Below are positions 16,731 through 25,492 of a stretch of DNA of 56,451 nucleotides, piece by piece. The DNA comes from Nevskia sp. (GTDB lineage: Bacteria; Pseudomonadota; Gammaproteobacteria; Nevskiales; Nevskiaceae), in the NCBI GenBank assembly GCA_019689635.1, contig JADGHB010000017.1, positions 1 to 56,451 of the forward strand, written 5' to 3'. The notes under the pieces are model-generated. The model had not been told where the DNA came from. It saw nothing but the letters and a program-made list of their open reading frames with translations, and ran no database searches. How positions within the stretch are numbered: position 1 is the first letter of the stretch; the number at the start of each line of letters is the position of its first letter. Made by a program: the position numbers and the translations under genes.

Positions 16731-18106
16731 GCGGCCAAGGGCTCGGCGAGCTGCACCAGGCGGCCGCGCAGGGAGTTGGGCAGGGCTTCGGTGATCTCGA
16801 GGTCCACGAAACGGCCGATCCATGCCTCGGGGGGGTCGCGCGACAGCGGGCCTGGCGCACCGTCCGCGATGTCGAAGTTGACCCAGCGGTTGCAGGCGGT
16901 CCGCCCGGCGAGCCGGCCGCCGCCCTTGACGGCCGGCTTCTCCACCAGCACGCGCTGCACGGTGCCGACCAGGCGGCGGGCGTAGTCGGCGCCGAGGCTG
17001 CGGATACGCGCCTGCAGCCGCGCGAGCCGCTCGTGCTTGACCGCCTCGGGCACGTTGTCCCTGAGGTTCGCCGCCGGCGTGCCGGGACGCGGGCTGTAGA
17101 TGAAGGAGAACGCCGAGTCGAAACGCGCTTCCTCGATGAGCTGCAGGGTCTGCTCGAAATCCGCCTCGGTCTCGCCGGGGAAGCCGACGATGAAATCCGA
17201 GGACAGCGCGAGGCCGGGACGCGCCGCGCGCAGGCGGCGGATTTTGTCCAGATACTGCGCGCGGGTGTAGCCGCGCTTCATCATGCCGAGGATGCGGTCG
17301 GAGCCGGACTGCACCGGCAGGTGCAGATAGCCGGCGAGCTTGGGTTCGACGGCGTAGGCTTCGATCAGCGCGTCGCCGAACTCGGCGGGATGGGAGGTCG
17401 TGAAGCGGATGCGGCCGAGGGTTTCGAAGCGCGCCAGGAGGTGGATCAGCAAGGCCAGGTCGCACTCCCCGCCGTCCGCCATCTTGCCGCGATAGGCGTT
17501 CACGTTCTGGCCGAGCAGCGTCACTTCGCGCACGCCCTGGGCCACCAGGCTGTCGACTTCGGCCAGCACGTCGTCGAGCGGCCGGGAGACTTCCTCGCCG
17601 CGCGTGTAGGGCACGATGCAGAAACTGCAGTATTTGGAGCAGCCCTCCATGATCGAGACGAAGGCGGTCGGACCTTCCGCGCGCGGCTCTGGCAGGCGGT
17701 CGAACTTCTCGATCTCCGGGAAACTCACGTCCACCGCCGGCCGGCGCGTGCGGCGCGTTTCCTCCAGCAATTCCGGCAGGCGGTGCAGGGTCTGCGGGCC
17801 GAACACCACGTCCACGATCTTGGCGCGCGCGGCGAGCGCCTCGCCCTCCTGGCTCGCCACGCAGCCGCCGACGCCGATCAGGCGATCGGCGCGCGCCGCT
17901 TTCCATTCTTTCCAGCGCCCCAGCTCGGAGAACACTTTCTCCTGCGCCTTCTCGCGCACCGAACAGGTATTGAGCAGCAACAGATCCGCCGCTTCGGGAT
18001 CGGCGGTGAGCTCGTATCCGTGGGAGGCCTTCAGGACGTCCGCCATCTTGGACGAGTCGTACTCGTTCATCTGGCAGCCGAAGGTTTTGATGTACAGCTT
18101 GGCCAT
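16727..18106 (-). CDS. miaB: tRNA-2-methylthio-N6-dimethylallyladenosine synthase MiaB
   Basis: A 459-residue radical-SAM methylthiotransferase that adds the 2-methylthio group to i6A37 of tRNA. The N-terminal UPF0004 domain begins [19 protein letters not shown] and includes [12 protein letters not shown] with auxiliary cluster cysteines; the third is in [11 protein letters not shown]. The radical SAM site is [17 protein letters not shown] (CxxxCxxC) near residue 155. A C-terminal TRAM domain ends the protein. The ATG at 18106 begins exactly at the conserved N-terminus. It is the first gene of a five-gene minus-strand operon. Confidence 0.96.
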   Translation of the reverse strand: MAKLYIKTFGCQMNEYDSSKMADVLKASHGYELTADPEAADLLLLNTCSVREKAQEKVFSELGRWKEWKAARADRLIGVGGCVASQEGEALAARAKIVDVVFGPQTLHRLPELLEETRRTRRPAVDVSFPEIEKFDRLPEPRAEGPTAFVSIMEGCSKYCSFCIVPYTRGEEVSRPLDDVLAEVDSLVAQGVREVTLLGQNVNAYRGKMADGGECDLALLIHLLARFETLGRIRFTTSHPAEFGDALIEAYAVEPKLAGYLHLPVQSGSDRILGMMKRGYTRAQYLDKIRRLRAARPGLALSSDFIVGFPGETEADFEQTLQLIEEARFDSAFSFIYSPRPGTPAANLRDNVPEAVKHERLARLQARIRSLGADYARRLVGTVQRVLVEKPAVKGGGRLAGRTACNRWVNFDIADGAPGPLSRDPPEAWIGRFVDLEITEALPNSLRGRLVQLAEPLAA

Positions 18107-18133
18107 CGACCGGTGCCGCTGGATTGGGGATCC

Positions 18134-18162
18134 ATTATACCGGGCCGTTGGTCGCAACGGCC
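18134..18162 (-). promoter_or_regulatory. Candidate miaB -10 with abutting palindrome
   Basis: On the minus strand TATAAT (18134-18139) is a consensus -10 about 28 bases upstream of the miaB ATG. Immediately upstream lies a perfect 8-bp inverted repeat, GGCCGTTG (18143-18150) and CAACGGCC (18155-18162), with a GTCG spacer. It occupies the -10/-35 spacer and I see no good -35 hexamer. This is the geometry of a regulator operator; an RNA role is unlikely because it lies upstream of the expected start site. Confidence 0.45.
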
Positions 18163-18199
18163 GGCGCGGGTTCCAGCGGGTTAATCCAAATCGGCGCAG

Positions 18200-18220
18200 C
18201 GACGCATCCAAGCTGCGTCG
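18200..18220 (+). repeat. 7-bp inverted repeat upstream of small membrane ORF
   Basis: CGACGCA (18200-18206) and TGCGTCG (18214-18220) are perfect complements with a 7-nt loop. The repeat ends 36 bases before the ATG at 18257. It could be an operator or a leader hairpin; nothing decides which. Confidence 0.35.
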
Positions 18221-18256
18221 GTGATCCACCGGCAACGAGAAAACAGCGAGGATGCG

Positions 18257-18466
18257 ATGGCAAGCAGCAGAAAGGCGCAGGGTGGTGCAGCGATGTTGGC
18301 GGCGGCACTGGGGCTGGCGGTGGCGGTCAATGCGGCGTTCGGTTACGTACTCAGCCGCACGCCCACCCACGGGCAGCTTTACTACGCAGCGCTGCGCGAC
18401 CGCGGCCGCCTCGTCGTTTACGTCGCCGGCCTGCCGGCGGTGAAAGTGACGTGCAAACGGGGTTGA
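18257..18466 (+). CDS. Small predicted membrane protein
   Basis: A 69-residue protein of unknown function. It has a basic N-terminus ([10 protein letters not shown]), one hydrophobic helix (about residues 12-32, [20 protein letters not shown]) and a short C-terminal tail with [17 protein letters not shown]. The AGCGAGG sequence just upstream is a fair ribosome binding site. The ATG at 18221 would add 12 polar residues and is less likely. It is convergent with the quinone oxidoreductase gene, stops 13 bases apart. I recognise no family. Confidence 0.5.
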   Translation: MASSRKAQGGAAMLAAALGLAVAVNAAFGYVLSRTPTHGQLYYAALRDRGRLVVYVAGLPAVKVTCKRG

Positions 18467-18479
18467 GCGCGGCGGCGCC

Positions 18480-19454
18480 TTACGGGATCAGGACGAGTTT
18501 GCCGGTGACGCGGCGCTCCATCAGATCGCGCAGCGCCTGCCCCGCCTCGGCGAGGCGATAGGTTTTCGGCGCCATCGGCTGGAGCCGGCCCTCCGCGATC
18601 CAGCCGAACAGGCGACGGAAATTTTCCGCGCTGACCTGCGGCTCGCGCGCGACGAAAGCCCCCCAGAACACGCCCACCGCCGCGGCGCCCTTGAGTAGCA
18701 GGCGGTTGGCCGCGATCTCGGGGATGGTGCCGGAAGCGAAACCGATGACGAGATAACGGCCGTTCCAGTTGATGCAGCTCAAGCAATCCTGCGCGAGCGC
18801 GCCGCCCACCGGGTCGTAGATCACGTCCGCGCCGGCGCCGCGGGTGAGTGTCTTGACCGCCTCCTTGAGGCTTGCGCGCGAATAATCCACCGTTTCGTCC
18901 GCGCCGAAGCTCTGGCACAGCGCGAGTTTGGCGGCGGAGGAGGCCGCGGCGATCACGCGCGCCCCGAGCAGCTTGCCGAGTTGCACCGCCGCCAGCCCCA
19001 CGCCGCCGGCGGCGCCCAGCACCAGCAGCGTCTCCCCGGGTTTGAGCGCGCCGCGCTGGACCAGGGCGTGCAGGGCGGTGCCGTAAACCAAGGGGAAGCC
19101 GGCGGCCGTGATCGCGTCGAGCGCGTCGGGCAGGGTCAGCACGCTCTCGGCGGGGGCCACGACTTGCTGCGCATAGCCGCCCACCGGCACCAGCGCCGCC
19201 ACCCGGTCGCCCGGCTTCACGTGGGTCACGCGCGCGCCGACTTCCAGCACCGTGCCCGCGACTTCCGCGCCCGGCGTGAACGGCGGCGTCGCCTTCATCT
19301 GGTACTTGCCCGCGATGATCAGCGTGTCGGGGAAATTCACGCCGGCCCCGGCGACCGCGATGCGCACGCCGGATGGCGTCAGCGGCGGTTCCGGCAGGTC
19401 TTCGTACACCAGCTTTTCGGGCGGTCCGAGTTCGCGGCAGACGATGGCTTTCAT
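18480..19454 (-). CDS. NADPH:quinone oxidoreductase family (zinc-free MDR) protein
   Basis: A 324-residue medium-chain dehydrogenase/reductase of the QOR type. It starts [21 protein letters not shown]. The N-terminal GroES-like domain has [15 protein letters not shown] and [13 protein letters not shown], and the Rossmann domain has [17 protein letters not shown] (NADPH binding) and IYDPVGG. Zinc ligands are absent, as expected for QOR enzymes. The ATG at 19454 has a nearby CAGGAGAA site. It lies 61 bases downstream of the last pigment gene on the same strand; membership in that operon is possible but the enzyme type is not a standard APE component. Confidence 0.88.
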   Translation of the reverse strand: MKAIVCRELGPPEKLVYEDLPEPPLTPSGVRIAVAGAGVNFPDTLIIAGKYQMKATPPFTPGAEVAGTVLEVGARVTHVKPGDRVAALVPVGGYAQQVVAPAESVLTLPDALDAITAAGFPLVYGTALHALVQRGALKPGETLLVLGAAGGVGLAAVQLGKLLGARVIAAASSAAKLALCQSFGADETVDYSRASLKEAVKTLTRGAGADVIYDPVGGALAQDCLSCINWNGRYLVIGFASGTIPEIAANRLLLKGAAAVGVFWGAFVAREPQVSAENFRRLFGWIAEGRLQPMAPKTYRLAEAGQALRDLMERRVTGKLVLIP

Positions 19455-19515
19455 GGAATTCTCCTGGCGGGTGGGTGTTCGTCGTTCATCGTTTTGGAGG
19501 GACGACCTCGAAACG

Positions 19516-19965
19516 CTAGCGCCCTGATGGCGCCGGCAGCACCGCGACGCGACCGCCGCCGAGTTCGCGCGCGCCACAGCTCGCGCGCACGGCGTACAGC
19601 CAGCCGCGCGCGTCGGCGTGGAGCGGCTCGGCGTACAGCTCCAGCGCCGCGCCGAGGTCGTCGAGCCGCTCGACGGCGAAGCGGAATTCGCGCACCGCGG
19701 CGAGCCAGCCCGGCGCCGCGCGTTCGCCACGCGCGCGCGCGCGCAGGCCGCCGTGGATGGCCATGGCCTGCGCGCCATACTCGATCAGGTGCAGCGCGTC
19801 GAGTCGTCCATCCCGGCGCAGCGGGTGGGCGGGATCGAGATGCGTGTGCGTGCGCGCGCGCAGGTGCCGCGCATCCCAGCTCAGCACCTCGGTGATCAGG
19901 CACATGCGGCCGGCGTGCGGGATCAGCGCGCGGATTTCCTCGCTTCCGAGCGCGGCGGCGGTCAC
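19516..19965 (-). CDS. APE-cluster hotdog dehydratase (ApeP-like)
   Basis: A 149-residue hotdog-fold protein related to FabA/FabZ 3-hydroxyacyl-ACP dehydratases, as found in aryl polyene clusters. The core runs IRALIPHAGRMCLITEVLSW, a DPAHPLRRDGRLDA loop and HLIEYGAQAMAIHGGL, where the His and the Glu are candidate catalytic residues. It would dehydrate the beta-hydroxyacyl chain to add conjugated double bonds, with the second hotdog gene in this operon. The start is GTG at 19965, overlapping the chain-length-factor-like gene as GTGA. Confidence 0.82.
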   Translation of the reverse strand: MTAAALGSEEIRALIPHAGRMCLITEVLSWDARHLRARTHTHLDPAHPLRRDGRLDALHLIEYGAQAMAIHGGLRARARGERAAPGWLAAVREFRFAVERLDDLGAALELYAEPLHADARGWLYAVRASCGARELGGGRVAVLPAPSGR

Positions 19966-20759
19966 GGAAGGACGTCCACGCACAGCGCGCCGTGGCCGGC
20001 ATCCTCGAAGGTCGCGCGGCCGGCCGCGCCGCGCGCCAGCAGGTGCAGCAGCGGCAGCGCGCGCAGCGCGGGATTGGCAAGCCGTAGGGTTTCCAGCGCC
20101 GCGTCGTCCATGCGGCTGGGTTGCGCGCGCGCGACGCGCGCGATGCGCAGGCGGCCCAGGGCCTGCGGCAAGGCCCGGGCGGACAGCACCAGCGCCACGC
20201 TCGCGGCCAGCGCGATGGGGCGCTTTTCGTACAGCGGCGCCGGCGGTGGCACGTCGTAAACGACCAGCAGGGTGTCGAGATTCTCGCCGCCCGCCAGCAG
20301 GGTGGCTTCGAGCAGACCGGCGGCGAAGGAGGCGTCGTAGGCGCAGATCGTATTGGACGGCCCGCGCGCTGCCGTGGCGATGCTCCAGTAGCCGGCGGCG
20401 GCGTTGTGCACCGAGTTGTGAAAGTCGGTCGGCGAGAGTTGCGGCGCGGGATGGGCCAGCGTCTGGCAGATGCGGTGGATGATGCCGGTGTCGGCGTCGG
20501 AGGAGGCGAACACCGCCGCGAGCCGCTCGGCCGGCAGCGGCCAGCGTGCCAGCGCGTCTTCGGCGGCGCGGAACGCCAGGCGTACCGCCGGCGGTGCGCG
20601 GCGGCGCTCGTTGGGCGGTAGAAGCTGCGAGAAAGACGGGGGCAGTTCGGCGGCCACGTGAGGCGCTGCACCGCGCAGTACCGCGCAGGCCGTCGCCCAG
20701 TCCGGCAGGCCCGGGGCTGCGATGCCGGCCGCGGCGACGCTGAGCGTCATGCCGTTCAT
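19962..20759 (-). CDS. Half-length ketosynthase-like protein (chain-length-factor type, ApeC-like)
   Basis: A 265-residue protein matching only the N-terminal part of beta-ketoacyl synthases. The thiolase-fold segments TDFHNSVHNAAAGYWSIAT and GPSNTICAYDASFAAGLLEA are visible. At the nucleophile position of a true ketosynthase (C-S-S-S or C-A-S-G) this protein reads AYDAS, so the catalytic cysteine appears lost; Cys139 lies three residues too early. Such proteins in APE systems pair with the adjacent ketosynthase as a chain-length-factor analogue. Two ATG codons (20759, 20750) are possible; the first is used. It follows the ketosynthase by 58 bases and overlaps the hotdog gene by 4. Confidence 0.82.
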   Translation of the reverse strand: MNGMTLSVAAAGIAAPGLPDWATACAVLRGAAPHVAAELPPSFSQLLPPNERRRAPPAVRLAFRAAEDALARWPLPAERLAAVFASSDADTGIIHRICQTLAHPAPQLSPTDFHNSVHNAAAGYWSIATAARGPSNTICAYDASFAAGLLEATLLAGGENLDTLLVVYDVPPPAPLYEKRPIALAASVALVLSARALPQALGRLRIARVARAQPSRMDDAALETLRLANPALRALPLLHLLARGAAGRATFEDAGHGALCVDVLP

Positions 20760-20817
20760 CGGCGCCCCTGCCTCGGCGCGCGTTGCCGCGCTCGCGCCTG
20801 GCGCGCGCCATGGCGCC

Positions 20818-22008
20818 TCACGCGCGCGCTCCCAGCAGAAGGCTGCAATTGCTGCCGCCGAAGCCGAAGGAGTTGGAGAGTACGCGCCGGAGCGGCACGT
20901 GGCGCGTGCTCATCAGGATGGCGCCTTCGATCCGCGGATCCTTGCGGCGCGTGTTGAGGCTGCGCGGCAGAAAACCTTCGCGCAGGGCGAGCAGCGACAG
21001 CACCGCTTCCAGCGCGCCGGCGGCGCCCAGCGTGTGGCCGGTCCAGCCCTTGGTCGAGCTGCACGGCACGTCGCGCCCGAACAGCGCGCACAGCGCGCGG
21101 TCTTCGGCGAGATCGTTGGCCGGCGTGCCGGTGCCGTGCAGGTTGATGTAATCCACCTCCTGCGGCGCGATCCGGGCGCGCGCCAGCGCGGCGCGCATGG
21201 CGGCGATCGCGCCGCGCCCTTCGGGGTCGGGCGCCGACATGTGATGGGCGTCGCTGCTCTCGCCGTACCCTTCCAGGCGCCAGCGCGCGTCGCCGGCCTC
21301 GCGTTCCAGCAGGAGAAAAGCCGCCGCTTCGCCGAGCGACAGTCCGCTGCGTTCGGCGTCGGCCGGCCGGCAGACGTCGCGCGCCACCAGTTGCAAGGCG
21401 TGGAACCCGTACAAGGTGGTCAGGCACAGGCTGTCCACGCCGCCGACCACGGCCGCGTCGCACAGCCCGGCGCCGAGCGCGCGCGCCGCGGCGGCGAAAA
21501 CCTTGGCGCTGGACGAGCAGGCGGTGGAGATGGCCGCGCTCGGTCCGCAAAGCGCCAGGCGCCGGCGCACGTAGTCGGCGACTGCATAAGTGTTCTGCAT
21601 GGTGCGGTGCTGGAACCAGTCCGGCAGACGGTCCTCGCGCAGTTCGCGGTAGGCGCGCTCGGTCTCGCGCACGCCGGAGGTCGAGGTGCCGATGAACACG
21701 CCGACGCGCTGCGCGCCGTAGCGCGCCCGCGCGCGCTCCACGGCCGCGACGAATCCATCCTGGTTCAGGCCCAGCTCGGCCAGCCGGTGATTGCGGCAGT
21801 CCCAGGCGGACCACTGCGGCGGCAGCGGGATCTCCAGTCCGTCCACCGCGCCGATCCAGGTGTCGAGCGTGCAGTCCTCGAACGCCTGCCGCCTGAGACC
21901 GCTGCGTTCCTCGCGCAGCGCACGCGCGTGCGCCTCCAGCCCGCGGCCCAGCGCCGAGGTCGCGGTGAAGGCGGTGATGGCCGGCGGCTCAAAGTGCCTT
22001 GCGTTCAT
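20818..22008 (-). CDS. Beta-ketoacyl-ACP synthase of the APE cluster (ApeO-like)
   Basis: A 396-residue FabF-type ketosynthase. The catalytic triad is intact: nucleophile C164 in ISTACSSSAKVF, H291 in INLHGTGTPAND, and H325 in KGWTGHTLGAAG. The C-terminal NSFGFGGSNCSLLL loop is present. It condenses malonyl-ACP onto the growing aryl polyene chain, probably as a dimer with the neighbouring chain-length-factor-like protein. The ATG at 22008 overlaps the 3' end of the acyltransferase gene by 20 bases. A second ketosynthase ends the plus-strand operon, so the pathway has two active condensing enzymes. Confidence 0.9.
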   Translation of the reverse strand: MNARHFEPPAITAFTATSALGRGLEAHARALREERSGLRRQAFEDCTLDTWIGAVDGLEIPLPPQWSAWDCRNHRLAELGLNQDGFVAAVERARARYGAQRVGVFIGTSTSGVRETERAYRELREDRLPDWFQHRTMQNTYAVADYVRRRLALCGPSAAISTACSSSAKVFAAAARALGAGLCDAAVVGGVDSLCLTTLYGFHALQLVARDVCRPADAERSGLSLGEAAAFLLLEREAGDARWRLEGYGESSDAHHMSAPDPEGRGAIAAMRAALARARIAPQEVDYINLHGTGTPANDLAEDRALCALFGRDVPCSSTKGWTGHTLGAAGALEAVLSLLALREGFLPRSLNTRRKDPRIEGAILMSTRHVPLRRVLSNSFGFGGSNCSLLLGARA

Positions 22009-22936
22009 CGGGCTGCTCGCCGGGCCGCGCCGCGGACCAAAAGTCGTAGAAGTTGAACCAGTTGTCGGGGGCGGCGCGCGCGTAATGCTCCAGGCGCCGG
22101 GCGTAGCGTTCCACGCATGCGCGGATGAAGGCGTCGCGCTGCGCACGCGGCACGGCCTGTCCGTCGAGGAAGCGCTCGAAGTGTAGCGTGTAGCGGCGGC
22201 CGCCACGATACAGGCCGAAGCACAGCACCACCGGGGCCCCCAACACCGCCGCCAGCTTCCACGGCGCTTCCGGCAGCCGCGCGCGGGCGCCGAGGAACTC
22301 CACCGGCAATCCCCGGTCGCGGCCGGTGGTGCGATCGGCCATGAGGCCGACCAGGCAACCCTGCTGCAGGGCCTCGTGCAGCGCCAGGCCCAGTTGCGGA
22401 TGGCTGCGGCTGCCGTCGATGAGCTCGTCGGCCAGTTTCGGATTGAGCCGCGTCAACAGGCCCATGTAGATGCCGCCGTGGCGCTGATCCATCACGATGC
22501 GGTAGCGCACGCCGCGCCGCACCGCGCCGACCACCCGCAGCACGTCGTAGCTGCCCAGGTGCGCGGTCAACATCAACGCGCCGCCGCCACCATGCACGCG
22601 CGCCAGCACCTGCTGCGGATCGTGCACCGTCACCTCCAGTTCCTGATGGCGGCCGGCGAGCAGATAGACACGGTCCAGCGCGCAAGTCGCGAAAGCATAG
22701 AGCGTCCGCAGTACGCCCAGCGCGCCTTGTCGCGGTGCGCCCGCGCGGCGCAGGAACGCGCGCAGGCTGCGCCGCACCGGCCCGGCGGTGAGATAGAAGT
22801 AGAACACCACCGGCCCCAGCACCAAGCGCGCCACGCCGCGGCCCAGGCGCAGTGCGATCCAGGCCATCAGCGCGACCATCGCCGGCGAGCTGCGCTCGCG
22901 GCTGCGCTTCCATTCCGGCGTGGCGGCGGCGTTCAC
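21989..22936 (-). CDS. LpxL/HtrB-like lysophospholipid acyltransferase of the APE cluster
   Basis: A 315-residue membrane-associated acyltransferase. The HX4D catalytic motif is H126 to D131 in TAHLGSYDVL; DRTTGRDRGLPVEFLG and the substrate-pocket LPEAPWKLA follow, and the C-terminus has DNWFNFYDFW, typical of the lauroyl transferase family. In several APE clusters this domain is the C-terminal half of a glycosyltransferase-acyltransferase fusion (ApeJ type); here it stands alone while the GT2 enzyme is in the other operon. Probable role: acylating the lipid carrier of the pigment. The start is GTG at 22936, overlapping the hotdog stop as GTGA. Confidence 0.87.
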   Translation of the reverse strand: MNAAATPEWKRSRERSSPAMVALMAWIALRLGRGVARLVLGPVVFYFYLTAGPVRRSLRAFLRRAGAPRQGALGVLRTLYAFATCALDRVYLLAGRHQELEVTVHDPQQVLARVHGGGGALMLTAHLGSYDVLRVVGAVRRGVRYRIVMDQRHGGIYMGLLTRLNPKLADELIDGSRSHPQLGLALHEALQQGCLVGLMADRTTGRDRGLPVEFLGARARLPEAPWKLAAVLGAPVVLCFGLYRGGRRYTLHFERFLDGQAVPRAQRDAFIRACVERYARRLEHYARAAPDNWFNFYDFWSAARPGEQPDERKAL

Positions 22937-23253
22937 GGCGGCGCGGGAGAGAACGACAACTCGCCCTGCGCGGCGAGGCCGTCCGCGGTTTCGTAGCGGA
23001 ACGCCGCGCGGCCGCGCGCGGCTTCGACGCGCAGGCTGAGCTGCAGGGGCCCGCCCGGCGGCACGGGACGCAGGAATTTGGCTGCGGGCACGCCCGTCAC
23101 CCGCACCGCGCCCAGGCGTTCGCGCAGCGTGGCGGCCGCGAGGTCCAGGAGCAGCACGGCCGGCAGTAACGGCCGGCCGGGGAAATGGCCGGCGAGGCAG
23201 GGATGATGCTCCGAGACCTCGACGATGGTATGGAAATCCAGCGTCCGCGTCAC
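22933..23253 (-). CDS. FabZ-like hotdog dehydratase of the APE cluster (ApeI-like)
   Basis: A 106-residue single hotdog domain. The FabZ signature is present as HPCLAGHFPGRPLLPAVLLLDL, with the catalytic His in GHFPGRP. The protein is shorter than FabZ (about 150 residues) and lacks its C-terminal extension, as is usual for ApeI-type members. It would act on 3-hydroxyacyl-ACP intermediates of the polyene. The start is GTG at 23253 in a GTGA overlap with the ligase gene; the end overlaps the acyltransferase GTG. Confidence 0.82.
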   Translation of the reverse strand: MTRTLDFHTIVEVSEHHPCLAGHFPGRPLLPAVLLLDLAAATLRERLGAVRVTGVPAAKFLRPVPPGGPLQLSLRVEAARGRAAFRYETADGLAAQGELSFSPAPP

Positions 23254-24557
23254 AGCAGTTCGCGCAGCGCCGCGCGCGCCAGTTTGCCGACGTCGTTGCG
23301 CGGCAGGCGTTCGACTTTGCGCAGCGGCCGCGGCAGGAACACCGGATCGATCAGCCGTGCGAGCGCGGCGCGGATTTCGCGCTCGGAAAGCCGCGGCGCC
23401 ACCACCAAGGCCGCCGGACGGGACAGCACGTCCTGCGCGGCACCGGCCTCCGGCTGGAACACGATGCCGTCGATCACGCCGGGAATGGACAGTAGCTTCT
23501 GCGTGAGGTCGGCGAGCGAGGCGCGCTTGCCGGCGACTTTGAGCATGTCCGCCGCACGGCCGAGGAGACGGAAGCCGCCATCGCAAGCTTCGAGCACGTC
23601 CTGCAGCGGAACTGGTTGCGGCAGATGCACGCCGCGCGCGGAACATCCGCCCGCCTGGTACTCGATGGTCACGCCCGGAAGCGGCTGCCACGGTTCGCCG
23701 GCCAGCGTGCGCCGCGTCGCCAGGCTGCCGGCCTCGGAGCAGCCGTAGATCTCGTGCACCGGGGCGGAGAATTGGGCTTCGGCGCGCTCCGCCAGCTCGC
23801 ACGGCAGTGGCGCGGTCGCGGAAATCACGCCGGCGAGTTCGGGAAGTTTCGTCCCCGATGCGAGCAGGGCGCGGATGTGCACCGGCGTGGTGACCAGGAT
23901 GCGCGGTGCGGGCAGCTCGTCCAAGGCGGTGCGCACGTCGGGCGGGAACACCGGCCGGCCGCGGTGCACGCCGTGGCCACCGGCCAGGGCCAAGAGCACG
24001 CTCGCCTCCAGGCCGTACATGTGCTGGGGCGGCACGGTGGCCACGATGTGGCAGCGGCCGTGGCCGTCGAGCAGACGCCGCGCCAGTTCTTGGCCGGCGT
24101 GCGAGAGCGCGTGCCAGGGTTTGCGGATCGGCTGCGGCGCGCCGGTGCTGCCGGAGGTGTAGACGATGGCCACGCACAGGTCGGCGGCCAGCGCTGGCAG
24201 CTCGACCCGAGGCGCCGGGTCGCGCGGGGCCGCGGTCCGTGGCAGGACCAGCTCGACCGCGCAGGTGGGATGGTCGCCGATGGCATAGGCGCCCGGGTGG
24301 TCGGCGCGGACCGCGGCCAGGGCGCTGGCATGGCCGCTCGGCGGCAGCAACGCCGGCTGGCCGCGCAGCGCGAGCGCGGCGAAGGCGAGCGCGAAGCAAT
24401 AACGGTCTTCGCACAGGTTCAACGCGGCGGGAGCGTCCGGCAAGCGAGCGGCCAGTTCCAGCGCGGCCTGTGCGAACTGTGCGCGTGTGATCGTCGCGCC
24501 GCGGTGCAGGAACAGCGGCGCGTTTGCCTCCGCCGGCGCGAGCAGGGGCAGTTTCAC
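23250..24557 (-). CDS. AMP-dependent acyl-ACP ligase of the APE cluster (ApeH-like)
   Basis: A 435-residue member of the adenylate-forming family. The P-loop is VYTSGSTGAPQPIRKPW (residues 132-148), followed by YGLEASVLLAL, ATAPLPCEL, EIYGCSEAGSLATR (A5-like) and GRAADMLKVAGKR (A8-like hinge); the terminal Lys region is RNDVGKLAR. It is about 100 residues shorter than typical acyl-CoA synthetases, as in APE clusters. It probably activates the hydroxybenzoate starter and loads it on one of the two ACPs. The start is GTG at 24557 within the stop of the membrane protein gene. Confidence 0.87.
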   Translation of the reverse strand: MKLPLLAPAEANAPLFLHRGATITRAQFAQAALELAARLPDAPAALNLCEDRYCFALAFAALALRGQPALLPPSGHASALAAVRADHPGAYAIGDHPTCAVELVLPRTAAPRDPAPRVELPALAADLCVAIVYTSGSTGAPQPIRKPWHALSHAGQELARRLLDGHGRCHIVATVPPQHMYGLEASVLLALAGGHGVHRGRPVFPPDVRTALDELPAPRILVTTPVHIRALLASGTKLPELAGVISATAPLPCELAERAEAQFSAPVHEIYGCSEAGSLATRRTLAGEPWQPLPGVTIEYQAGGCSARGVHLPQPVPLQDVLEACDGGFRLLGRAADMLKVAGKRASLADLTQKLLSIPGVIDGIVFQPEAGAAQDVLSRPAALVVAPRLSEREIRAALARLIDPVFLPRPLRKVERLPRNDVGKLARAALRELL

Positions 24558-25183
24558 GGCGCCGCCTCCGGTTCCTTGGCGTAACGGCCCGCGAATGGTG
24601 GCCGGCGGCGCAGCGTCAGGCGCAGGGATTCCAGGAAACCCGGCTGCGGCAGCCCGCGAAAACGCCAGCGGCGCCAGGCGTATTCGGTCACGAACACCGC
24701 GGCGAGCAGCGCGTAGGCGCCGAGATTGGCGAATTCCGACCAGCGCCGCGCGTCGCCCTCGAAGACGAGCAGGAGTTCGGTCCCGAGCAATGCGGCGATG
24801 ACCGCCGTCCACAGCCAGGTCACGGCGCGGGTATAGGCGAGCAGCGCCGGCGACATGGGGTCGTGAGCGGCGGCGGCGATGCGCGTCACCAGCGGGGTGC
24901 GGCCAGGCAGCAGCGTGGCCGCGAAAGCGCACAGCACGACGGCGGGCAGCGTGATCGAGGGCAGGTACAGCGCCCAGCGCCCGGCGCCGGCGATCAATAG
25001 CAAGGCGTAGCCCGCGCCCAGGGCGGCCAGTCCCAGCCAGGCGCCGCCCGCGCGGCGCGCCAGGGGCACGTAGAGCACGCCGGCGGCAAGCGCCATCGCG
25101 CCGGCCCATTGCAGTGCCGGTCGCTGCTCGATGACCGATAGATGCGTCAGCACCGGGTAGGCGGCGAACAGGCACCAGCGCAT
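24554..25183 (-). CDS. COG4648-type membrane protein of the APE cluster (ApeG-like)
   Basis: A 209-residue integral membrane protein with five or six hydrophobic segments, such as YALLLIAGAGRWALYLPS and TWLWTAVIAALLGTELLLV, and a charged C-terminal tail (LTLRRRPPFAGRYAKEPE). It belongs to a family found almost only in aryl polyene clusters (COG4648). Its biochemical role is not known; scaffolding of the synthase at the membrane is one idea, without sequence proof. The ATG at 25183 lies 20 bases after the ACP gene. Confidence 0.8.
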   Translation of the reverse strand: MRWCLFAAYPVLTHLSVIEQRPALQWAGAMALAAGVLYVPLARRAGGAWLGLAALGAGYALLLIAGAGRWALYLPSITLPAVVLCAFAATLLPGRTPLVTRIAAAAHDPMSPALLAYTRAVTWLWTAVIAALLGTELLLVFEGDARRWSEFANLGAYALLAAVFVTEYAWRRWRFRGLPQPGFLESLRLTLRRRPPFAGRYAKEPEAAP

Positions 25184-25203
25184 GGAAGGGCTTGGTTCGG
25201 CGT

Positions 25204-25482
25204 TCAGACGGCTTGGACGGCGCGCTGGTGCGCGATGTAGTCGGCCAAGGCCGCCAGCGACGCGAAGGCGCGGCGCGTGGCCTCGTCCTCGGCGCGCAGC
25301 TCCACGCCGTATTTCTGCTGCACCGCCAGCGCGATCTCCAGCGCGTCGATCGAGTCCAGCCCCCAGCCCTGGCCGGGTTCGCCGAACAGCGGTGCGGCGG
25401 GATCGACGTCGTCCACGCGCTTGTCCTCGAGGTTGAGCGCTGTGATCAGCAGGGCGGCCAGTTCGCGTTCGTTGTCCTTCAT
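25204..25482 (-). CDS. Acyl carrier protein 1 of the APE cluster
   Basis: A 92-residue carrier protein. The phosphopantetheine attachment site is Ser44 in GWGLDSIDALEI, preceded by an acidic helix I (LLITALNLED) and followed by helix III (SLAALADYI). It carries the starter or the growing polyene as a thioester. A phosphopantetheinyl transferase is not encoded in the window. The ATG is 10 bases after the methyltransferase stop. It is one of two ACPs in the cluster; the second is at 28537. Confidence 0.9.
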   Translation of the reverse strand: MKDNERELAALLITALNLEDKRVDDVDPAAPLFGEPGQGWGLDSIDALEIALAVQQKYGVELRAEDEATRRAFASLAALADYIAHQRAVQAV

Positions 25483-25492
25483 CGTCGCTCCG

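Noticed and set aside
18107-18256. Possible tRNA or small RNA suggested by hairpins and a GGGTTC element upstream of miaB
   Set aside because: The stems do not form a cloverleaf, no CCA or anticodon arm fits, and the dyads are better explained as promoter elements.
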